The notes under the pieces were generated by a model. The model did not search any database, had not been told where the DNA came from, and saw nothing but the letters and a program-made list of their open reading frames with translations. From Oncomelania hupensis (lineage: Eukaryota > Mollusca > Gastropoda > Littorinimorpha > Pomatiopsidae): 64,000 bases of DNA. The position numbers and the translations under genes are program-made. Positions 1 through 11,400 of this stretch are shown piece after piece (within the stretch, counting starts at the first letter, position 1; every line of letters starts with the position of its first letter). The stretch is from assembly GCA_036898135.1 (NCBI GenBank), contig CM072511.1:76487111-76551110 (forward strand), read 5' to 3'.

Positions 1-1
1 G

Positions 2-400
2 AGCACACGGGAGGCCAAATATAGGGTAATTGTGGAAGAAGAGCGGCGTAAGCTTTTTGAAGACTATGAACGCAGAGGTTTATCACCCTTTGAAGCCCGC
101 AAAAGAATCATGGCTGGAGAAGATCGCATGCATCTTATTCGTGAGTTCGAAAGACATGGCATGCCTCCAGAAATTGCCCATGAGAGAGCTTTGGCTGAAG
201 AAGAGCGGTTAAAGAAATTTGAAGAATCCATCGAGCGAGGACATGGTGAGCGGGGTATGGGCAGCAAGCGTGACAATGACCTGGATGAAGCTTTGGAGAA
301 ACGCATATTGGAGAATTACATGGAACAAGGCATGGGACGGGAGGAAGCTGAAAACAAGGTCATCGCCCTGCTTAGGCAGCAGGGAGTTCCTTTACAAGAG
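2..400 (+). CDS. RD/SR gene, first visible exon
   Basis: Open from the window edge in the frame starting at base 2 (133 codons). It ends at GAG|GTAATG, phase 0. It is highly charged and contains three of the helix-Gly-helix repeats, so it is probably helical. The apparent ATG starts inside it are not true starts, because the frame is open upstream of them. Confidence 0.8.
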
Positions 401-3400
401 GTAATGTAGCATATTCCCTAAATAAAACTTATTTGCAATCAGGATGTGTTGACCAGTGTTGAGACTTTGTCAGGATTTATAATCTCTCTGTTCCTACTTA
501 AAATTAGATCTCGAGACTGAAGCTCGATAAATAACTGCCAGAACAGACAGATGATAAATCAGTATACTGTTGACACTTTGAACAACGATTTTTAAATGTA
601 TGTAAAAGAGTTGTGTAATTTACAGGGATTTCATTAAATTAATAGAAAAGTTAATGTTCACGAAATCCCTGTGTGAAACAGTAACTTTATGAAATCCCTA
701 GCATTTACAGGAATTTAATTAAATGACTGATTTCAAGAAACTCATGTAACATATGCTCTTCCGGCGTCAGTTTTTTGTGATGCGATTAGAAGGAAATATT
801 TATGTTGGAAGATGTGGGTGATGTGGAAAGGAAAGACACACTTTCACTCCAGAAAGTTCTCTTAGTCAATGAGGGAAAAAGACGGTGGTAGAATTCAAGA
901 CTTTACTCATTGAAAATCTTGAATATGTCAACCAGAATGTTACTGAAAATAAAACAAAAACTAATAAGTTTCTGTCTTATCAAAATATAAAATTATTATA
1001 CATTAAAAGGCTAAAAGAATTATTAAACTTGTACAATAATTATTTTTAGAAATGTGAAATCTCGTACTCATATAAGACTTGATTAATTATAAGTGAATCA
1101 ATCAAGGATACTCAACAAAAGATAAGTTGACTTTTGTTTTATGTAGTGAAATGTAAACAAAAAACAAAACAAATGACCTTCCGGGCTATGTCAAAACTAA
1201 ATAAGTTCAAAAGTGAGCACATTTTTTATTCGCATGCATGTATAGCAATGTGAGTCTTAAATACTTGCCTGCTGCTGCAGACCTGCCTACTCTCCTACTT
1301 TTGGCGGGAGACTCACGCTTTTGACATGTCTAGAAATACATATTATTCAATCTTTATTGTTTGCAAACACGTCCTGGTCATATGCCAATGCCATGTCCCA
1401 TTGTTATTATATAATGTCTCCCGCTTTTACTCTGAGGGGGGTAGGCAGGTCTGCTGCTGCCATTTTTGTTCTTTTTTTTTTTTGCAAATATGTGTGAGAG
1501 GGGTCCTAAATAGTCCAAAAAAGCTATTAAAAAAAATGTTTTATGTGTCCGTGTGTTTGTTCGTCTGTGCAAAACTTGCAAGTGGCATAATTTCTCCGAG
1601 TTTATTTATTCTATTTCAGCCAATGTAGGATAGTGTATAAGATCTCAAAATTGATCAGTGAATGAATGACTTCACTACAATGTAAAGGTCAAGGTCAGCA
1701 AATAGGTCAAACAAAAATGATACTTTTTCACAAAATTTCACGTTTTTGTTATTTATATTGAACCAAATTCTTTGATGCTTGGTAGATATCAATGAGGCAC
1801 AAATGCTATGCAAATTTGGTCAACCTCGCTCCAAGGTCAAGGTCATGGAGCAGCCCAAAGTGGTTTATTTGGGTACTTTGAAGTGGCCTTGACCCAAAAC
1901 TTTAAGAAGTCCAATATGTATGTAGAGAAAAAAGATTGATATTTCAAAACAACGTTTTTGCATTGATCTTATAATAATAATAATGATAATAATGCATGCT
2001 ATATTCACGCTTTTCCCAAATCACAAATCAGGCTCAAAACATGGCGATCTGAGTGTACCTACATGCTCGCATGTTTCACCCACTCTCACACACATACAGA
2101 GCACACTTCTATCACTCAAACATATGGTGTAAAGGCAAGAAGATCGCTGTTTGAAGGTCAAGATCATTTTAGTCCTTAATAAAACATAAAAATTTGGCTA
2201 TATTTTTTACCTACTCTATGCATAAGCATTGGACTATTTGATCATACTGAGCGTCAGAGGTCATGTGAAGGTCATGGTCATCCCAAGGCCAATCCAAGGT
2301 CACTGCTTTTTGGCATAATACAATTTGCTCTAGTTTGAGTGCTATATGTGAGTGCCTGAAAATTATTTGAATGGCTTGTCTCCTTGTTTTGTTCTCAGGT
2401 TGTTGTGCGTGTGCGTGGCATTGTCACAAACTTGAAGGAGAAGCGGGATCAGGATGACAAGCTGTCCCCTGACTTAGAGAGCAAAAGAGTTCAGGACATA
2501 AGAGACAGAGACAGAAATAGCAGAAACCTGGACAGAGACAGGCCGAGGGACAGAGAAGTGAGCAGAGACAGAGAGATGATCAGAGACAGAGATCGAAAGG
2601 ACAGATCTGAACGTGAGAGATCTTGCTCTCAAGCAAAGTCAGACAAGGAAGACCTGGACAACATCACACCAGAGGAAGCCAAGGAACGTTTGCTGAGAGA
2701 GTATGAAAAGCGTGGCGTTTCTCGAGAGGTTGCACGGCGAGCCCTCATAAAGGAACTTATCAAGTTTGTGTTGAATTGTATATTTTCTTGTCCTCTTGTT
2801 ATAGATAACATGTTTTGATGTTCTGAGAAACATTAAAGAAGTTACATCTCTGTTGTAAAATGTAGCCTATATGTTTGCCAACAAAATAAGAAAATTCTGC
2901 AAACTGCCTTACATAGTCAAAAAGCATTTAAAAAAAAATCTGTGTTTTAACAAGGTTAATCAATAATGTAGTGGTTTTATCTATCAAAACCAAAGTTGAG
3001 GGTGGGCGCTTTGTTTTAATGTGCTGATCTGGTTGATGAGAGAGAAAGATATTTTGGTTCAATACCTTTTAATGAGATTTTAAAAGTTTGCAATGGTCAA
3101 AACTTGTTTACATTTTTGCGTGATGTTGGTTTGTTTTATCGCATATAGGTCATGTAATTTCGCTTGTGTGATTGGTTAAAATTCAGCGGGAAGGTTGCTT
3201 TTGTGTACATCTTGTAGCATATTTTTAATGTGTTAGTGGTCTAGTCTGATTTTGAATTGTTTTGAGCGCTCCTAATTAAGCTCCTAGCAGTCCACTGGAC
3301 CCTATAAACATTGATTGATTATCTATCTATCAGATTTGCCTACCGTATGTTTGTTTTCTGTATTCGTATGCAATTTAGCCTTGGAGTACGGTCGTCTGGT

Positions 3401-5451
3401 CAATTCGCTAAAAATACAGTCAAGTTAAAAATGTTAAACAAATTAAATAACAAAATTTATTTATATATTTTTTTATTCTGATTAAAAGATGTGCTGTGTA
3501 GTTATTTCCCTTACCGAGGTGGTGCATGCTCACATATCGTAAGTTCGCGCACTTGTGTTCCGGTTTCCTCCATTCTGCTCAGTGCGGTGTACTAGCGTGA
3601 AAAATGAAGTGAAGCCATGATGAAAGCAGTTCTACCGATCTGAATAAAGATGAATCAAAAGCTAAACAGCAGGTCAGAAAGAAAGCTTTTATGAAAGTCT
3701 ACAGTGAAAAGGCTACATCTTTGAAAGGGCCAGCGTTTGCAAGATGCACTTCATGCAAAATCGTCTTCACCATTGCAAATCGCAATGACTGTGAAAGCGT
3801 ATATCGTCAAAATCACATGAAAAGTTTGAAAAAGCTGCTAAAAGCCATAGGTCCACCAAAAGCCTTTTCTAGGCGCAGATGAAATCCACTGATGCCAAAT
3901 ACATGTACATTGCATACAAAGTAACCTGAAGTATGTGTGATGTGTTGATAATTTTAAAGAAAGTTTATTTGCCCTATTCTGCAAAGCATTGGCCTGAACT
4001 CTTCATGTCCGTTCAGTTTTATACTTCGTAATATCATTTTCTTAGTAAACATGCAGTTCTATATGTATTTTAGTGCACAATGTTAATTGTGACAAAAAGT
4101 CCATTAGTCGATATGCAAAAATCTGGTAAAGCTTCCAAAATCTGGTTTAGAGCAGCCTGGAGTAACCTACTGTCAACACGTTTTTCAGGTAGGCAAGTCT
4201 GATTTATCTATCAGAACAAGGTTAAGCTCACACAAAAAAATGTCCAAAAATGTTAGTAAAAATTTCAATTTTTGTGATACATGCCTAAAGCTAATTTTGA
4301 ACTACTGTATTTACAGAACTGGGGTCTCACCAGAAGAAGCTGAGCGTCGTTTCAGTGAAACAAAGCACAGTGTTGTGGAACCACAACCACAAGACACAGA
4401 GCATAGCAGAGAGCGGATCAAGTACACAGGCTATGACCGCCTCCACTCTCGGTCACCCAGTCCAAATAACTCTCGGTCTAAGGAAGATGCATTCAGCAGA
4501 AGCAGAAGAGAAAAAAGAGATTTCTCACCTGGCCTACCACGTCAGTATGCAGAAAACAGAAATCGTTCACCTTCACAAAACTCTGAAGATAATCGCTCAG
4601 CTCGGTATCCTGATGAAAAATCAAAGTCACCTCGCTACCATGATGACAAAAGGTCCCCACGCCACCCTTGAAGATCACAATTCTGGGAATAGGGGTCACT
4701 ACTTGCAGGATGACTTAAACAGGAGAAGTGGTAGGTCACATGGTCCACAAAATCGGGAAGACCGTTCAAGAGAAAGTCGTTTTGGAAGCAGAGTAAGTCA
4801 GGACAATAACCAACGAGAAAGAAAGCCACTTGAAGGTGAGGTTTATATATCACACATTTTCCAGTCAGCTATTGTGAGATTGTTTTTAACCTTTTTTGAA
4901 CAAGCTAGCAGTTTAATTTTATGTAATGTGTAATTTACTTAAACTGTAAGAGATGTAATCCTTTTCGTATAGAAAATTTCTGTATTGTATTAATGATATA
5001 AACACCATATCTGTGGCAGAGATCTGCAGTAGGTATTAAATACAGTTACACACATGTGACTGGTGGCTTTCCATCATTAATAATAATCATATCTGAAGTA
5101 GTTAGGTGCTCTTTTTTTTTTGTATTTCCATATAATACCTGGAAATACTTCTAAATAAACAAGAATCAGAGTGAGTGAACCAAATGTCCATTTATTGCTT
5201 GCCATATCTAAAGAACAACTGAACAGATTTTCTAGGCAACTGTTCTTCCTCTGACACCATGTGTTTGCAGTTCCATGTGTGCACACTGAATCATATGGCA
5301 AATGTGCTTTCTCTTATCAGGGCCCTTGAATTTGGAACAAGCTGCCTCTTTCTTAGAAATTAATCTTTAATGTAGTCATTTAAATCCTCCTAAAGTCATT
5401 ATTTTCCTTCCACTGATTGAAATGTTAGGAAAATTCTGCATCATTAACATT

Positions 5452-5488
<37 letters not shown>

Positions 5489-8400
5489 AAGTTATGTGTT
5501 AGTTTGAGAATGACTGTACCGATTTTTATTATTATAATGGTGCAGATACCTACTGCTAAACATTTTATTTCATTCATATTTGCACTTTCCCAAAGGCAGT
5601 TCATTATTTTCGAAAAACGTTTTGTTCTGTATCACAATTGGCTGAACGGATTGAATAATATTTTTGTTTGCAGATAGTTCAGTGGCCCATTATTCCAGGT
5701 TTTCATTTTGCATTAGGATAAAGCTAAGTTAGGATACTCTCAAAAAGATTATTACTTTTGAAAATACTGATTTTCAATTATGTGAAGTGGAAATGCATTA
5801 GATACATTTGAATGGCTTGCAATCTTGTTTGTTGCTTTGATCAAAGGCCAAATGGGGGAAATAAAACTAATGCAAAGCTTTGGGCTAAGAATTAATTAGA
5901 CTGTCATATAACATTTGACCCTCTATATAGATACTCTTATTGTTATTATTAGCAGCAGCCGATGTATATCTCGTCACCCAAAATTGATATATTTTAATTA
6001 CAGTGTGTCTCATTCCTATATAATGTTCTTTCAAGAGGTATCTGTTCATTTTAATCTACGTTATCTGTTTCTTGGAAGTGTAACAGGGATATATATCAAT
6101 TTTTTTAAATTATATTGTTCTTTCCTTGATTGGAACATGGCAATTTGTGACGACATGCATTTAATAAAACTCCATATATATTTCCAAAACTGCCTAATTA
6201 TTTTGTACGCCGATTTGTTTAATGCTGATGTGGACTTACTTACGATTTGACTTGGCGCACTGAACCAAATCAATAACATTCTGATTGTCCATTACCCTAC
6301 AATGAAAAATCTTGGCAAGAAGGGACCCCAAAAACTGTCAACTATCAAGACAACATGTTCATCAGTGCAAAAAGAAATGTCTTTTACAAGATATGACTGT
6401 CAGCAAAAGTTTCATTCTCGAAATCAAAATCCTGATAAATGAAGTTGTTCTATGACATCACATAATTTTATGTAAATTAAGTAATTTATGTTTTAGAGTT
6501 CCTTGTCAAAACTGCAATGTATTTCCACAGAAGTATTAGATAAATCAGTTTAGTAATTGATTAAGCAATTCAGTGATGATACGCATTTAATCTGGAAGTT
6601 TTTTCAAATGCATGTCAAACCACGATTGCATAGTTTAACCCAGTGACAGATGAGAATGAAATACTTTTGAAATTGATATATTGCTGTTTAGTCATTGTAA
6701 TATTTTGTGACATATAATTATTGTTGAAAAATTTCCAGATGAATTTTACAGACCAACCCTGACACTTGGAGAGGAGTTAAGAAAGGTGATTAACTTTGCC
6801 ATTTGGCGTTTTGGAATAGTTTTTGGCAGTTTTTATGGCTGTGGTACACTTATATTAAACAATATGAAAAATCGTGCTGCCCATATGTGTATTTTTGACG
6901 CGCATGCTTGCAGAAATGCGTCTGTGTATTCAACAAATGTCAAGTTTTTTTTATTTGCAAAACTACCCAAGATGAGTTCTAATTAGTCCAAAGTTGATGT
7001 TCATAGAAAATATATGTCTGTCCATGTAGGTAAAATATTTTAATTACTCAGAACCTACTACAGCTATCCAATCCAACCTTGGCATGATGGTGTATCGCAA
7101 TGAGAGTTTGAAAATCACAAGTGATTGAATGAATTCACTTCAAGGACAAAATCACAAATTTACAGTTTCACAAATTTGAACTTTTTCCTTGTTATTAATA
7201 GTAGTGATTGATGCATGAGAGATATCCAAGTTTTCAGCACTATTATAATTATTGATTCGAAGGTTAGTAAATCACCTATTGACTATATCAGATGACCTTG
7301 TGATTGGACGCAAAGTTTAGATTAAGTTACCACAAATATTGGACAAAAAAAAAGTATTAATGTATAAACAAATAGTAATCTGTTAACGTGAATTGGACAT
7401 TTTATAAGTTTGTACACAATTTGAATCTCAAGTCAGTATTTGCATTTTAATGCAAGTATTTCGTTTTCTTTTAAAACTTCATACTGAGGTGAACAAAACA
7501 AACAGCAACACCCAAGTTGATGTCTGAGGCAATATTTCGATTTTTATTCAAATCTTTATTAAGCCATGTATTAAAAACATCACAGCAAGCCTTTATATAA
7601 CCTATTCAGTTAAACTACAGTTCACTGATGAGAGCAGTTCAAATAGCAGGACCTAGCACAATAATCAGTATGTGTCTAAATGGTTACAATCCAAAAGTTT
7701 TAGAGGTTTTACCCTCTGTGTGACATGCGCCAGTCTTTCATGGGAAGAAGTGCAAAGGTAATGACACAAATGCTTGACTGTAATGGATATATATATATAT
7801 ATATATATTACTGAGAAATAACAGGCAGTTGATGGAAGTGCCCTGGGTGCAGACTATCCCCGGTCTACCCTATGCTTGTTTGTTTGAGCCTCTCACATGC
7901 ACTTTTGACACAATGACTGGATTCTTTAACATGCAGCTGCTACAACATGGAGGGCGTGTGGGTTGGAGTGAGGTGGTGGATTAGGGGGAATAAACCACCA
8001 GTTAAAGTCATTGAAAAAATCGACTTTTAGTATAATCTAATAGTGTGAACCAAGCAAACCTGGAGTCAAGCGACAATGGAATAGTACTATAATGCTATTA
8101 GTATTATTAGCCAGGATTATGATAATTGTTGGTTACATAAGATGGCTGATGGCCCTTCCTTGAGAATGCAATATATCTTGAACTGAATATATTCTATTGA
8201 ATACAGACCTGCCAACCAGTACGATTTGACCGTATTATTTTACGATGAAATTGAAAAAGTATGAAATTACGACGATTTAGCAAATAATACGATGAGTTAA
8301 AAAAAAAAAACGATCATAGGTCTTTGTGAACCCTAAATCTGGTTTATCGGTACAACAGTTACAGCACTGTTAACAGCCATCGCACATGACGCAGCCAGCG

Positions 8401-11400
8401 ATATGGTAGGCCAAGTCGCGCGTTTTGACAATAAAAAATAAAAACGAACCCTTCTGATTGGTCGCGCACTGGCTGCATCGTGTGCGATGGCTATTATACT
8501 ATCAGAAGACCGAAAAAAGAATAAACCTATTTGCATACAGTTTTGTCCAATCAATGGTCGCGTTGATTTCCTGAACCACCAATGGTATACATTCTCTCTC
8601 AAGCAAAGAAAAACATGGAGGGCAGAGGTAGGCCGCGGAAACGCACTAGTAAATCTCCCCCTGCTACTGCTGAAATCGCTTCTAAAAAACAGAGGAGGCA
8701 GAAAAACTTTCTTCCTTCTTACTCTAAGGATTATCCTTGCATTGTCGCATCAAAAGTCAACAGCAAATACGCTCGATGCCGTTTCTGTGAGTTCGATTTT
8801 TCAGTTGCGCATGGCGGTTTCGATGATGTGAAAAAACATGTCCAGTCAAAGAGGCATATTGCAAAGGCTTTGGCATTGAAAAATGCTTCGTCAATCGCTA
8901 GCTATGTCTCAACGAAAGATGCAGACTTGAAAACAATTCGAAGTGAGGCATATTTTACTGCATTTCTGGTGGAGAATAATGTGCCTATTTTGGCATCAGA
9001 CCATGCTGGACAACTTTTCAAAAAAATGTTCCCGGACAGTGAAATTGCAAAGAGCTATGGTTCAGCTAGAACCAATACGACTGCTATTTTTAACGAATGT
9101 GCAGCTGCCAGCAAAAAATATCTCGGTGAATGCATGCAAGGTCCCTTTGTTTTCGGCACTGATGGCAGTCAGGAAGGAGAAGACATATTTTCCAATTGTT
9201 GTCAGAGCTCTTGATCGCAATTTGAACATCAAAACAGAGTTACTGAGCACCCCATCCTGTGACAAATCTGCAACTGGAGAAAATATTTTCAAATTGATGG
9301 ATTCAGAGCTAAAAGCATTCAATGTAGAATGGAAAAAACTGTCTGGCATTTGTAATTATGTTTTTTGTCGTTTTCAAAATACTATTGTTTTATTAAAAAT
9401 ACTATCAACATTTTATTTGAGTACTATCGAGTCCTTACTGGGGTTGGCAGGTCTGTGAATATATCCTATTGTTAAATGTCTAACTCCCCCTACATTTCCA
9501 AATCGGTGGGGGGTGAGGGTAGGGGGGGTGAGAGTAGGGGGGGGGAGGAGAGATCAAAAGGCTTGTAAAACAAGTATAAAATAACAGGGCAAAAACCTGT
9601 GTGTTTGAATTTCCAGAGGCGCCTGCTGGAAGGATTACCGGCTCTGCCTTTCAAACAGGCTAAGCTTACAGAATCCACTAAACCAGACACTGAATCTACA
9701 GCCACTATACCACCTGCATCAAGTATTCCTGTGACAGGGATCCAACCACCCAAACCAGCTCAATCCAGCAACAGTGCTGAGGGCAAACCTGAAGTGAACA
9801 ACCTGTTGGAGTCACTGGTAGGTAAAGGTCAAAGGCATAGGACTGCTTTCTGAAACAGGTGGACAAAGTGTACCTTGCTTGGATGCTATGATCATACTTT
9901 TCAGAGCAGCTGTTTGTGTTTCTCTCTTGATGTGGCCAAACCTGGCTGTACTTGGTCGCACACACCAACAATAGCTAAGAAATATACTTTTCTCCCCATT
10001 GCTATGACAATTTCTCTATTAGAGGACTGTTGTGTTCAGAGTACCCTTAAGCCTAGTGTTTGAATAGTTGGCTACACTCAAGTCTGGCCATACTTGTATG
10101 TGTTAAATATGCAGACCTGCCAAACCTTCCTTTGGCAGAATTTTTCCTGCCCCAGTCTTCCGTATTCCACCTAGGTCCAAAATCTTCTGCTTTGTTAGGT
10201 TAAAAAATACACAAAATAATATAATATAAAACAGAATATTGAATTCTCCGCCATTTTCCGCAGTACAGGGCCTTGCTTTTCGCGGAAATCTTTTAAGTTT
10301 CAGCAGAAAAAAAAATCTGTATGGAGGTGTGACAGCTAACCGAATTTTTTTTAATTCTGATCCAGTGAACCTCTAAACGGTTTGCTGATATCAAAAAGCG
10401 CGATTCACACTGGTGTAGCTGGGTAGCTTTAGTTGTCAAAGATGGCGGAGAGGCGAATGGGCTCTATGCACAAAGGTGTGGCGGTCACGTGCTGCGGGAA
10501 TAACACAGTGTGCTCGAGTTTGAAAATGAAGTACTGTGCTGCGTTTGGATGCTCTAACTCTGACGTAAACCTTTATGCAAAGAAAAGAACATTTCCTTTC
10601 ATTGATTGCCACTGAAAGATAAAATATTGATGAACTCTAAACTAAATGTCAGTGATAAATCGCTCTTTAAAAAAAGCCTGTCCCCTGATAATAATTTGTC
10701 TGTAATCATTATTGCACGAATGTGCTATGTTCAAAACATCACAATATCCCAAAATGTCGGTAAATTAAAAATTTTTGAGCGGCATTGGAGTACACGCGAG
10801 CGAGCTAAAAGAAGCCATGACCGCTTTGTTAATCCCGCGCCACGTGACTTGTGCATGGAACCCATTGTGAATCGTGGTGAGATTTTCGTGGATGACACTG
10901 CTAGAAATGGGTGGAGGTGGGCTTGGTTATAAGTAAAAGTCGGAGAAGAACTGCTTTCATTTCACATTAGAAAGCTACAGCAATGCAGCCTGGAGATTGA
11001 ATGAGGAGAGAAAGGAGAAAAACTGGGAGACAAAGAGCAAGAAAGCAGAAGAGCTCAACGTTACACTTAAAAAACTACCATCCAAAAGAAAGGCAACAGA
11101 AACTATTGAGTCTGCAAATGAGAGAGCAAGGCAAAAGCATCAGAAATCTCTTGCAGTGTCATCTTCCTGCTTTGCCCCTGTGGAATCAACAAATCTAGAG
11201 CTTGAACCATCAACCAGCCAGATCCAATCATCTTTCATAGAAACAGATTGTGCTCATGCTGCCAGCCAAGTCACCACAAAAAAGAAGCAGAGTTCATTAG
11301 ATATATTGTTAAAATGCTCTTTATTTTATTTATGAATAAATTCATTAAAATGTATTTCCAGTCAAGTGTAATCAAATTATTTTGAACTTTATACAACCTT

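Larger units (their letters stand above)
1240..2330 (-). repeat. AGGTCA-rich dispersed repeat (intron 1)
   Basis: A decayed copy, in opposite orientation to those at 28-30 kb, of a repeat that carries many AGGTCA/TGACCT motifs and a stereotyped order of phrases (ATGAGGTCTCA, CAAATTTGGT, GTTTTGCACA). AGGTCAAGGTCA occurs at 1686..1697 and 1834..1845. It is interrupted by the MITE at 1278..1453 and, near 1970..2160, by a SINE fragment with an (AAT)n tail. Confidence 0.65.

Noticed and set aside
1326..1628. 100-codon open frame
   Set aside because: It runs across the MITE end and an AGGTCA-type repeat; there is no splice logic, codon bias or homology.
7626..7665. Hammerhead from CTGATGAG at about 7626
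   Set aside because: The following sequence cannot form stem II and lacks GAAA.
10433..10615. Host THAP-domain gene
   Set aside because: The domain is incomplete, frames are broken, there are no splice-linked exons, and surrounding sequence is shared with a DNA transposon.
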